A stretch of DNA of 34,070 bases, taken from Lachnospiraceae bacterium (lineage in GTDB: Bacteria; Bacillota; Clostridia; Lachnospirales; Lachnospiraceae). The translations under genes and the position numbers were made by a program. Positions 25,685 to 33,833 of this stretch are shown piece by piece; the first letter of the stretch is position 1; the number at the start of each line of letters is the position of its first letter. The DNA is taken from assembly GCA_024682115.1 (NCBI GenBank), contig JAIKZO010000154.1, positions 1-34,070 of the forward strand, written 5' to 3'. The notes under the pieces were generated by a model, which was not told the origin of the DNA, did no database searches, and saw nothing but the letters and a program-made list of their open reading frames with translations.

Positions 25685-28507
25685 TTAATGAATGAAACCG
25701 AAGGACTTAAGCCTTATGTTCCCGTCTCCGCAATATGTAAGATAGATCGCATTGATTCCGCTTGTTTCTTCGATGCTGCCCTCAGAGTATCTGTCGAGAT
25801 CCGAAAAATCAACATCTACCTTTCCGAGAACAGGACCGTCTATCTTTGTGCGGACTTCAAAATACCCGTGACCGTAACCCTGAGTCAATACATATATTCC
25901 TTTGACATTCTTAAGGTCGAAGTATTTGAATCCGAGAGTATATCCGGGGGTTATATTCTTGATATAACCGATATTATGATCTCCGTCGGCTCCGTCCTGA
26001 GATACGTAAGGAACGTTGGTATTGATGTAAAGGTCTTTATTACCGTCGCCGAAGATGTTGCAGACGATATAGGCAGGATATTCGGCGATATCGTTAAGAG
26101 GCCCGTTATTGGCACCGCAGGAGGTTATTTCTGCCTGCTTGATGCTTCCGTCGGGCAGGAATTCTATCTTTTCAAGACATCCCTGGCGTGAGAACCAGTT
26201 TCCGTTTGTCTGGCGGTGATAGAAGATATACCATTCATTGTTTATCTCGATTATGCTTCCATGGTTGTTACCGCCGTAACAGGTGGGTTTATCCGCGGGT
26301 TTGTACGAATCTATACCTATATCGCAGTTACTTATGATGACTCCGCCGTACTTAAAGTCTCTGTCGGGATATTCTGAAGTGGCATAGCAGAGCTCGTGCA
26401 TTACTTCAGACGAATATACGAAATAATACAGATCTCCGCGCTTCCTTATTGAAGGAGCTTCAAAGAACGCATGTCCCTCAAATCCGGTGCCGTCACTGTA
26501 CATCTTTCCGGGAGCAATGAATTTTACTCCGTCAAGGATAGTGAGCATATCTTTATCAAGCTTTACGTACATGGCTGCATGACGTGACTTATCAGTCTGA
26601 CCGCAGAAACCGGTATAAAGATATGTTACGTCGCCTTCCGTCAGAACGCCTGGATCGAACTGAGGCTCGTCGCCGGCTTTTCTTCCGAGCAGGGTTCCGT
26701 CCGGATAATGAACATATCCGAGGAACTTGTATTTGCCCGCAGGGGTATCACAGACCGCTACGGATACGATATCCAGTTTATCAAGCACATAATACAGATA
26801 ATATCTGCCGTCAGGCCCCTGGGTCACATCGGGAGCATATAAGCATCCGTGCCTGTCGGGATTTTCGGGCTCCTGAGTGCTTTCGTAGATCACGCCTTCG
26901 TATTTCCAATCACGAAGATCGTTTACGGGAGCGGAATAGCAGACGTAATCACCGAGACAGAATACGGCTCCGTTGAAATAGTCGTGGGATCCGTAGACAT
27001 AGACTCTGTCACCGAATACATAGGGCTCGCCGTCGGGTATGTACTCCCAGGAAGGGAGATAGGGGTTAAAGCCCTGAAGACTGTTGTTTATAAGACCTGC
27101 AGCCTTTTCAATGTCCCTGGCATTTCCGACACTGGCTTTGGGACCGTCGGATGTAAAGTTCATTTCGTTCTTATCATTATAAAGGTAGGGTTTCCATTCG
27201 GGCAAAGCAAAGCCGTCGAAACCGGGGCCGTTGGGATCTCCGGTCTTGATGAAATTGGTAAAGTAGTCGCACATGCTGATCGCCAGCTCGTAATGGCGGC
27301 CTTTATAGGGACGGGAACATTTGCTTATCGTATTAAAGAAGAACCAAAGATCGCATGAATGGAAACATCCGGGATCGTCACTTCCGGGTATATCGGGCAT
27401 AAAGCGGTAATAGTACATGGACTTCTTTGAAGGCTTGGCGGAATTACTGTTAAATGCGGCTTTTATCGAAGCCTCGACTATCTGAACATCGCCTCTCTCA
27501 AATACATCATCCGTATCCTTGGGAGCTTCGGCCAGAAATTCGTCGATCGTGTTTCCGCTCATCACGTTGATGGGAGCATATTTGCCTTCCAATAAAAGCT
27601 TATACGGGTCATCTTTTACAAGACGGTGATCTATGACTGTGGCAAAGAATCCGTTCTGCATACGGAATTCGGCATATTTATCGCGTATATATATGGCATC
27701 GAGTTCTCTGGCTTCATCAAGGGTCTTAACTCCGAGGTATTCAAAGAATTTTTCTCCGATCTTTTCGGTCTCGCTGATGTCTCTGGGAACGATGATAGGA
27801 TCTTTGATAAAAGGATTCCGGATAAGACCGCTCATAATGACGGCTCCTTTGATGTCATTGAAGTTATCTTCACACGTCATCTGAGTGAGCGTCGAAGAAC
27901 CTCCTGCGGACTGTCCGGCGATGGTGATGTTGTTGGGATCACCTCCGAAATTTGCGATGTTACGACGCACCCATTTAAGCCCGGCCTGCTGGTCAAGATT
28001 ACCGAAGTTTGCGGGAGTATTGGGCGATTCCTTTGTGATCTCGGGATGGGTAAGGAAGCCGAGAGCACCGAGTCTGTAGTTGACACTTACGACAACGACT
28101 CCTCTCCGGGCTATCTGTTCACCGTCAAATTCCATCTCTGCGGTATATCCCCACTGAAAACCTCCTCCGAAGAACCATACAAGTACAGGGAGATTTTCGT
28201 CAGTCTTTTTTGCGCCTGTCCAGACGTTAAGATAAAGACAGTCTTCGTCCATGGGTATTTCGGGATCAACGTGCCATTCCCTGCAGTAGATATCATCACC
28301 TAAACCTGGTGTATCCTGAACGGAGATCGGCCCGAAAGAATAAGCGTTATAAACCCCCTCCCAGTTTTCGGCTTTTTGGGGAGCTCTCCAGCGGTTTTTT
28401 CCTACCGGGGGAGCAGCAAAAGGAATGCCTTTAAAAGCGGTAACCCTTGGATCTGTACCGGGAAGTCCCCTTACTTCCCCGTTTTCGGTAACTGTCTGTC
28501 GTATCAT
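25685..28507 (-). CDS. Fused type-B carboxylesterase and GH43 glycosidase with C-terminal CBM-like domain
   Basis: A 940-aa apparently bifunctional enzyme without signal peptide. Residues 1-475 are a type-B carboxylesterase: oxyanion GGG (114-116), nucleophile S200 in GQSAG, E323 and H383 in the FHxxDLW motif. From residue 481 a GH43 five-blade propeller follows, with the predicted base D492 in PDGEP, the pKa modulator D560 in APDV and the acid E683 in FFEAP. Residues about 805-940 look like a CBM6-type beta sandwich. GH43 enzymes are arabinofuranosidases or xylosidases, so the pair would strip ester groups and sugar side chains from imported xylan pieces (inference). ATG 28507 is used because GGAGGG lies seven bases upstream; the ATG at 28522 overlaps that site. 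All six catalytic residues are intact. Confidence 0.92.
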   Translation of the reverse strand: MIRQTVTENGEVRGLPGTDPRVTAFKGIPFAAPPVGKNRWRAPQKAENWEGVYNAYSFGPISVQDTPGLGDDIYCREWHVDPEIPMDEDCLYLNVWTGAKKTDENLPVLVWFFGGGFQWGYTAEMEFDGEQIARRGVVVVSVNYRLGALGFLTHPEITKESPNTPANFGNLDQQAGLKWVRRNIANFGGDPNNITIAGQSAGGSSTLTQMTCEDNFNDIKGAVIMSGLIRNPFIKDPIIVPRDISETEKIGEKFFEYLGVKTLDEARELDAIYIRDKYAEFRMQNGFFATVIDHRLVKDDPYKLLLEGKYAPINVMSGNTIDEFLAEAPKDTDDVFERGDVQIVEASIKAAFNSNSAKPSKKSMYYYRFMPDIPGSDDPGCFHSCDLWFFFNTISKCSRPYKGRHYELAISMCDYFTNFIKTGDPNGPGFDGFALPEWKPYLYNDKNEMNFTSDGPKASVGNARDIEKAAGLINNSLQGFNPYLPSWEYIPDGEPYVFGDRVYVYGSHDYFNGAVFCLGDYVCYSAPVNDLRDWKYEGVIYESTQEPENPDRHGCLYAPDVTQGPDGRYYLYYVLDKLDIVSVAVCDTPAGKYKFLGYVHYPDGTLLGRKAGDEPQFDPGVLTEGDVTYLYTGFCGQTDKSRHAAMYVKLDKDMLTILDGVKFIAPGKMYSDGTGFEGHAFFEAPSIRKRGDLYYFVYSSEVMHELCYATSEYPDRDFKYGGVIISNCDIGIDSYKPADKPTCYGGNNHGSIIEINNEWYIFYHRQTNGNWFSRQGCLEKIEFLPDGSIKQAEITSCGANNGPLNDIAEYPAYIVCNIFGDGNKDLYINTNVPYVSQDGADGDHNIGYIKNITPGYTLGFKYFDLKNVKGIYVLTQGYGHGYFEVRTKIDGPVLGKVDVDFSDLDRYSEGSIEETSGINAIYLTYCGDGNIRLKSFGFIH

Positions 28508-28673
28508 TGTTCTTCCCTCCATTTATTGATTATAGTTAAGCTTTTTACCGACTCATAAAAAAGTATACTTTCTTATTAAAATTAGTGCTATTCAATTTTT
28601 GCGACCATGCCGACAATTTTTGCTAAATTTCCATAATATATGTTGCGGGTATCTACTAGATTTCCACAAGATA

Positions 28674-28682
28674 TGGTAGAAT
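28674..28682 (+). promoter_or_regulatory. Extended -10 of the fliB-like gene, implying a leaderless mRNA
   Basis: TGG-TAGAAT (28674-28682) is an extended -10 with only seven bases to the ATG at 28690. There is no Shine-Dalgarno and no good -35. The geometry is identical to that before yqeG. Confidence 0.5.
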
Positions 28683-28689
28683 ATCTTTT

Positions 28690-29820
28690 ATGAGAATCGT
28701 AAAACAGGAAGAATTTGACAGCTTTATATGTACCGCCGATAAGTGTACCGATAACTGCTGCGGAGGGTGGCAGATCGAGATAGACGATGAAACTCTCAAA
28801 GATCTTCGGGATTATGAGGGACCGTTAAAAGGCGCGATAGAAAAAGCCGTGGATTTTGAGAATTCATGCATAAGGATGAATGAAAAGGGCAGGTGCGAAC
28901 TTCTTAATGAAAAAGGTCTTTGCCGGCTCGTGCTTGAAAAAGGAGAGGGATTCATTTCTCATATTTGTCATACTTATCCCAGACATGTTGAGGAATATGA
29001 CGGTATAAGGGAATGGTCGATATCGCTTTCGTGTCCGGAAGCGGCGAAAACGTTTATATTACGCAGGGAATCTCAGGAATATATTATTTCCGATAATGAT
29101 GATCCGGAACCTTTGGAAGAGGATTTTGAGGATTTTGACATCCTGCTTTTTACAAAACTTGAAGACAGCAGGGACGTTATCTTCGATATACTTAACGACA
29201 GAAAAAAGACTGTCCGAGAGAGAATGAAGCTGATACTGATGCTTGCTTTTTGCCTGCAGATGGCTCTTGACGAAGACAGGCTGTTTGATATGGACGATAT
29301 CATAGATGATGTAAGGAAGGATCCTGCCGCGATATACGGATATACGGAAAAAGGATTCGGTGTATTTGAAGATGAGGGAGCACTTGATTCATATATCACG
29401 GATAATGCACCGGTCTTATACCGCTTGGAGCGGCTAAAAAACGACTGGGATGATGTTCTTGCCGTCACGGCGGATTTTCCGGGAAGTTGCGATGACATAC
29501 CGCGTGCATACAGCGATGCCGTATCCGAGCTCGGTAAAGAGTCCCGGGAGATCATACTTGAGAATATCCTGCATACCTTTATATATACGTATTATCTTGG
29601 AGCAGTATATGATGATGAGATCTATGCCAAGATAAGCATGAGTGTTTTTTGTACACTGCTCATAGATCACATATATGTCTGCAGAAGGTATGCCGGTAAA
29701 GACGGATCCGGGACGGATACATATATAAATACCGCATACAGATTCGCCAAGGAGATCGAGCATTCGGATATAAATCTTGGAATAATGGAGGAGGTCAGCG
29801 CCGGACTGTTTACGGAATAA
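28690..29820 (+). CDS. fliB: FliB-like flagellin lysine-N-methylase
   Basis: A 376-aa protein of the FliB family, associated with N-methylation of lysines on flagellin. The cysteine-rich N-terminus is characteristic: C14, C19, C23 and C24 with the CCGGWQIEID segment. Two further Cys in GRCELLNEKGLCRLV and the HICHTYPR motif (about 93-100) complete a likely metal or Fe-S site. The C-terminal two thirds is helical and variable. The ATG at 28690 lacks a Shine-Dalgarno and sits next to the predicted transcription start. It is divergent from the esterase operon and precedes a GT2 gene by 48 bases. Many Clostridia encode this family; its methylase function is shown in few of them. Confidence 0.82.
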   Translation: MRIVKQEEFDSFICTADKCTDNCCGGWQIEIDDETLKDLRDYEGPLKGAIEKAVDFENSCIRMNEKGRCELLNEKGLCRLVLEKGEGFISHICHTYPRHVEEYDGIREWSISLSCPEAAKTFILRRESQEYIISDNDDPEPLEEDFEDFDILLFTKLEDSRDVIFDILNDRKKTVRERMKLILMLAFCLQMALDEDRLFDMDDIIDDVRKDPAAIYGYTEKGFGVFEDEGALDSYITDNAPVLYRLERLKNDWDDVLAVTADFPGSCDDIPRAYSDAVSELGKESREIILENILHTFIYTYYLGAVYDDEIYAKISMSVFCTLLIDHIYVCRRYAGKDGSGTDTYINTAYRFAKEIEHSDINLGIMEEVSAGLFTE

Positions 29821-29868
29821 AGAAGTAAGTGTATGGTTCTTTGACAGATCGGAGGCGCGAAACAGCAT

Positions 29869-30852
29869 ATGGACAGAAATAATCCCGTTTTATACCTGGT
29901 TCTGCCGTGTTACAACGAATCGGAAACGATAGGTCATTCGGCGGTAAAAGTAAAGGAAAAACTCATCGCTCTGAAGGAATCCGGGAAAATATCGCCTTTT
30001 TCAAAAGCATTGTTTGTTGATGACGGAAGCAAGGACGATACATTAGCCAAACTTCACGCGTTATCTTCCAAAGATGATCTTTTTGCCGTGGTGGCTCTTG
30101 CATCGAACCGGGGACATCAGAATGCGATAATGGCCGGGATGATGGTCGCCAGGGAATATGCGGATGCTGTTGTTACTATCGATGTCGATCTTCAGCAGGA
30201 CATCGATGCGCTTGATGAATTCATAGAAAAGTATAAAGCCGGGAATGATGTGGTCTACGGTATCAGGAAAGACAGGAAATCAGACGGTTTTCTCAAAAAG
30301 ATCACCGCATCGGGATATTATGGGTTCATGCACATGCTCGGAGCCGATATCATGACCAATCATGCGGATTACCGTCTTCTTTCAAAAAGAGCGCTGGACA
30401 TGCTCTCGGAATATGATGAGACCAATCTTTTTCTCCGCGGATTGATACCTACGATGGGTTTTACATCCGATGTAGTGTATTTTGATGTCAGAGAGCGGGA
30501 ATTCGGTAAATCCAAATATACCGCCAAAAAGATGGTGCATCTGGCTCTTGACGGGATAACATCAATGAGTATCAGACCGTTGGAGATAATAAGTGTGATC
30601 GGTTTCGTGATATTCCTTATCAGTATTGCAATAGGAATATTCACGCTCATTGAGTATTTTAAAGGCAATAACATTCCCGGATACACTACCAGCATATTCG
30701 TTTCACTCCTGATGGGTGGTGTGACGCTTGTCTCACTCGGGGTGATAGGCGAATATCTCGGGAAAATATATATGGAGACCAAACATCGTCCCAGATATAT
30801 GATCGATTCGGTAGTGATAAGAGAAACAGGAAAAGAAGAGAAAGAAAAATAA
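29869..30852 (+). CDS. Polyprenyl-phosphate glycosyltransferase, GT2 family (DPM1/GtrB-like)
   Basis: A 327-aa membrane-bound GT2 enzyme that would transfer a sugar from a nucleotide donor to a polyprenyl phosphate carrier. The N-terminal catalytic domain has LVLPCYNESETI (10-21), VDDGSKDDT and the DVDLQQD donor/metal motif, followed by RKDRKSDGFLKK. Two membrane helices (about 237-260 and 272-295, with the conserved IGEYLGKIYMETKHRPRY) anchor it. GGAGG lies 13 bases before the ATG, a little long. It follows fliB closely, so a link to surface or flagellar glycosylation is possible. No flippase or acceptor transferase is nearby to support it. Confidence 0.9.
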   Translation: MDRNNPVLYLVLPCYNESETIGHSAVKVKEKLIALKESGKISPFSKALFVDDGSKDDTLAKLHALSSKDDLFAVVALASNRGHQNAIMAGMMVAREYADAVVTIDVDLQQDIDALDEFIEKYKAGNDVVYGIRKDRKSDGFLKKITASGYYGFMHMLGADIMTNHADYRLLSKRALDMLSEYDETNLFLRGLIPTMGFTSDVVYFDVREREFGKSKYTAKKMVHLALDGITSMSIRPLEIISVIGFVIFLISIAIGIFTLIEYFKGNNIPGYTTSIFVSLLMGGVTLVSLGVIGEYLGKIYMETKHRPRYMIDSVVIRETGKEEKEK

Positions 30853-30880
30853 GATCGAAAGATCAGGGGAGTATAATAAC

Positions 30881-30919
30881 ATGAGATATTTTACCGGATT
30901 TTTAAAAAGCATATGTTAA
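30881..30919 (+). other. Short ORF (12 codons) with good ribosome binding site; leader peptide or gene stub
   Basis: AGGGGAG (30865-30871) lies nine bases before ATG 30881, which opens MRYFTGFLKSIC and stops at TAA 30917. It may be the remaining start of a lost gene after the GT2 gene, or a translated leader. Its stop overlaps the first ACATAA repeat. Confidence 0.3.
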
Positions 30920-31067
30920 CATAAAAAAATATGTAAACCGTTGGTTAACATAACATTGAAGAATACTTTAGCCGGATGAAGCGGTTGACATAACATGATT
31001 TTGATATTGTTTCATCCGAATGCATGACATAACGCATGTATTTATAAAAATACGTTATTGACATAAT
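30915..31067 (+). repeat. Cluster of five TT(A/G)ACATAAC-type repeats
   Basis: Same-strand copies lie at 30916 (TTAACATAAA), 30945 (TTAACATAAC), 30985 (TTGACATAAC), 31024 (ATGACATAAC) and 31058 (TTGACATAAT), the last ending one base before the methyltransferase ATG. A further exact copy is at 32928 before rluF. The first lies in a palindrome, TATGTTAACATA. The 30853-31067 spacer also holds an 8-bp inverted repeat (30973-30980 with 31011-31018) and GTATTT/AAATAC (31038-31053). Confidence 0.55.
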
Positions 31068-32249
31068 ATGAACGAAGAAATCAGCAACATAATCGAAGAT
31101 ATTGTTCTAAAGGATCCCGAAAAGATCGTTTTTTCCAATCCGTCCGGCAGTCAGTCCGACGGTTTCATAAAGATCATCATAAATAAGATCGTTCTAAAGG
31201 ATATCCCTACTTATCAGATCGAACAATATACCGAAAAGCAGGTCTTTCACAGGAATATTTCATGTGATCTTTTAAAAGATGCTCTCATCGATCTGTTCGA
31301 AAAACCGTACAGGCAGGTAAATGTATTTGCCGAGAGATACCAAATGGAGCTCAGGATCGGAAAAAAGGGAAATTATCATCTTACCCGGAAGCATATAGAT
31401 ACTTCCGAACCACGCATCCGCGCCACCGGCAATAACCGGCAGAAGAATCATATCATTAAAGAGGGCATGGCTGTTCCGGCGTTGATCGAGCTAGGTGTAT
31501 TCACACCTGAACAAAAAGTAAAAAACTCCATGCAGGATAAATTCAGGCAGATCAACAGATTTACGGAGTTCATAGATGATTGTCTCAGGGATTTTCACAA
31601 GGAAAAGATAAATATCATAGACTTTGGCTGCGGTAAATCCTATCTAACATTTATTGTTTATCACTATCTAAAGGAGATAAGGGGGATAGAACCTGATATT
31701 GTCGGACTTGATTTAAAATCAGACGTTATTAAAAAGTGTAACGACCTGGCCGGGAAATTCGGATATAACGGGCTCCGCTTTGAAAAAGGCGATATCAACG
31801 GATTTAGAGCTCCGTTTGATAAAGTTGACATGGTCCTGACACTTCATGCCTGCGATACGGCTACGGACTATGCTCTGTATAACGCAATAAATTGGGGCGC
31901 GGACAAGATATTATCTGTGCCTTGCTGCCAGCATGAGATAAACGGGCAGATAAGATCTGAAAGATTTACAGCGTTGACCAAATACGGACTGATAAAGGAA
32001 CGTTTCTCGTCCCTTGTGACTGATGCGATAAGAGGCTGTATGCTTGAATATTCGGGCTACAGGACGGATCTTATGGAATTCGTGGATATAGAGCATTCCC
32101 CTAAAAATGTTTTGATACGTGCCCAGAAACACAATATAAGCATGGAAAAACGCAAAAAAGCACTGTCTGAGGCTCGAAATCTCTGTGAAGAGTTCGGCCT
32201 GGACCAGACATTGATGCGCCTCATACTTAAAGATACACAGGAAAAATGA
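31068..32249 (+). CDS. SAM-dependent methyltransferase with VPCCQH motif (METTL25/GSTCD-like)
   Basis: A 393-aa class I methyltransferase. Residues 1-150 form a specific N-terminal domain with QVNVFAERYQMELRI and the HLTRKH segment. The Rossmann domain starts at IIDFGCGKSYLT (183-194, SAM motif I), with GLDLKSDVI as the acidic strand and LTLHACDTATDYAL (257-270) after it. SVPCCQHE (283-290) is shared with the METTL25/GSTCD-like group rather than with common RNA or DNA methylases; the target there is poorly known. I cannot name the substrate. The ATG has no Shine-Dalgarno and sits right after an ACATAA repeat, with a TATAAA at 31043-31048 as the best -10. Confidence 0.8.
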   Translation: MNEEISNIIEDIVLKDPEKIVFSNPSGSQSDGFIKIIINKIVLKDIPTYQIEQYTEKQVFHRNISCDLLKDALIDLFEKPYRQVNVFAERYQMELRIGKKGNYHLTRKHIDTSEPRIRATGNNRQKNHIIKEGMAVPALIELGVFTPEQKVKNSMQDKFRQINRFTEFIDDCLRDFHKEKINIIDFGCGKSYLTFIVYHYLKEIRGIEPDIVGLDLKSDVIKKCNDLAGKFGYNGLRFEKGDINGFRAPFDKVDMVLTLHACDTATDYALYNAINWGADKILSVPCCQHEINGQIRSERFTALTKYGLIKERFSSLVTDAIRGCMLEYSGYRTDLMEFVDIEHSPKNVLIRAQKHNISMEKRKKALSEARNLCEEFGLDQTLMRLILKDTQEK

Positions 32250-32973
32250 TCGGGATTCCGTCTTTTATCATCTGCGGAAATATACATAAAAGAACAAATA
32301 AATTATCGGTGATACGATTTAAATAATTTAATCATGATTTAGCATATAGGTCCGTATCCGCCGACAAAAGAAGATCAGAGCGGAAGACGTATCATTTTTA
32401 AACATGGATCTTATTGGAGAAAATAGCTTTTGAAATATGACCGGCGTTATGCGGATGATACTTAAAAACACAAAGTTTTTAACGGACAGTGATATTCAGA
32501 TAATTAAATTTAGATTTTACAAACAATTCCATAACCGATATTCAGCATAATTCGACAGGCCGGGATGCCATTCGCGAGTTGATACAATGTAAATTAATAC
32601 GATAATAATTCTTCCCGCAGCGGAGCCTGATCTTTGAGGAAACGTGATATCGGTAAAACTTCCGGTGTTATCGTTTATCGATGCGTGTAGATCGGACATT
32701 GGTATTAAAGTACTGATATTTGATTTTTTTGGTTGTTCTGTAAACCGAATATAATATCCGGGATCAAAATTGTGTGAGATTTGTCTCTTCAAAATCATCC
32801 GGACTTCATCCCAAAACAGAAATGAGATTAAGAGATGATCCGAGGATTTTTTATGGTCAGATCCTCCCGGAACGAAAAACCAATAATAACAAGTGGTATT
32901 CAAAAGCAGGATTTTGCTAATAAAATGGTTAACATAACAAATTGTTACGTTATTTTTGATAAAAAATGTGGAC
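32250..32973. other. Gene-poor 724-bp gap with a weak minus-strand ORF
   Basis: No clear gene, RNA or terminator is seen. On the minus strand a frame is open from within rluF to a stop at 32517; its last ATG-led part (32798 to 32517, 93 codons) has no good ribosome binding site and no family I recognise. Plus-strand bases 32342-32427 encode HIGPYPPTK, reminiscent of GT4 glycosyltransferase N-termini, but run to a stop after 28 codons. The 3' end carries the repeat at 32928 and a TAACAA-A-TTGTTA palindrome (32934-32946). Gene decay is possible. Confidence 0.35.
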
Positions 32974-33696
32974 ATGAAAGAAAAAAATTCGATCAGATTA
33001 AATAAATATTTGGCGATGTCGGGAGTCTGTTCCAGAAGAGATGCAGATAAGCTTATTGAAGAGGGCAGAGTATCCGTTAACGGTTCGATCGCCGCTGTCG
33101 GCATATCGGTTTTTCCCCAGGACGAGGTCCGATTTAACGGCAGGATCGTTAAAAATGATAATTCGAAGGTTGTTTTGGCATATAATAAGCCTAAAGGGGT
33201 CACTTGTACCGAAAAAGACCGTTTTGCCGACAAAAAGATCACCGATATGATCGATTACCCTATCAGGGTCACATATGCGGGAAGACTGGATAAGGACTCG
33301 GAAGGCCTTATTTTACTGACAAATGACGGAGATCTGATAAACGGACTCATGAAGGGAAGTGCCGGACATGAGAAGGAATATTCCGTAAAGATCGATAAAG
33401 AGATCACCGAAGATTTCATTAAAAAAATGTCAAACGGTATTTATCTTAAGGAACTTGACATAACAACAAAGCCATGTGTTGTGAAAAAAACAGGCAAATA
33501 TACCTTCAACATTATTTTGACCGAAGGAGTCAACAGGCAGATCCGGCGTATGTGTAAGACGCTGAATTGTTATGTCACCCACCTGAAAAGGGTCAGAATA
33601 GCAAATATTCTACTTGCAAATCTGAAAATTGGAGAATACCGTGAAATAAGCGGAATTGAATTACAAACGTTATATAATGAAATCCATAACAATTGA
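32974..33696 (+). CDS. rluF: 23S rRNA pseudouridine synthase, RluF type
   Basis: A 240-aa pseudouridine synthase of the RsuA/RluB/E/F family. The N-terminal S4 RNA-binding domain (about 7-53) includes RLNKYLAMSGVCSRRDADKL. The catalytic domain has the Asp in GRLDKD (D106). GRLDKDSEGLILLTN and HEKEYSVKIDKEITEDFI match RluF (U2604 of 23S rRNA, and tRNA-Tyr in E. coli) better than RluB, which has GRLDxxTEG. The C-terminal basic tail of E. coli RluF is absent. ATG 32974 gives the normal family start; TTG 32956 and GTG 32968 are less likely. Its Shine-Dalgarno is weak. It is probably monocistronic. Confidence 0.9.
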   Translation: MKEKNSIRLNKYLAMSGVCSRRDADKLIEEGRVSVNGSIAAVGISVFPQDEVRFNGRIVKNDNSKVVLAYNKPKGVTCTEKDRFADKKITDMIDYPIRVTYAGRLDKDSEGLILLTNDGDLINGLMKGSAGHEKEYSVKIDKEITEDFIKKMSNGIYLKELDITTKPCVVKKTGKYTFNIILTEGVNRQIRRMCKTLNCYVTHLKRVRIANILLANLKIGEYREISGIELQTLYNEIHNN

Positions 33697-33737
33697 TGCG
33701 TTTGTTTTGTGTTGTACAATATATTGTGTTTTGTTTC

Positions 33738-33771
33738 TTTTGAATAAATTGTATACGCAATTTATCCAAAA
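33738..33771. repeat. 14-bp inverted repeat before the ligA-like gene
   Basis: TTTTGAATAAATTG (33738-33751) and CAATTTATCCAAAA (33758-33771) match at 13 of 14 positions around TATACG. No T run follows on the plus strand. It could be an operator of the next gene or a weak terminator of rluF. Confidence 0.45.
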
Positions 33772-33833
33772 GATTGTATTTTAAAAGAGAACAAGTTATA
33801 TGGAATGGCGTTTTGAAAGGGATTTCGACAAAA

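Noticed and set aside
26849-28303. Plus-strand open frames of 169 and 225 codons opposite the esterase-GH43 gene
   Set aside because: Both are antisense to conserved catalytic domains with intact motifs, so they are shadows.
30973-31018. Invertible promoter flanked by CGGATGAA/TTCATCCG
   Set aside because: The arms are only 8 bp, the enclosed TTGACA has no -10 at a proper distance, and no invertase is nearby.
33455-33464. Seventh TTGACATAAC copy inside rluF
   Set aside because: It lies in conserved coding sequence and is explained by codons; a single copy there can be chance.
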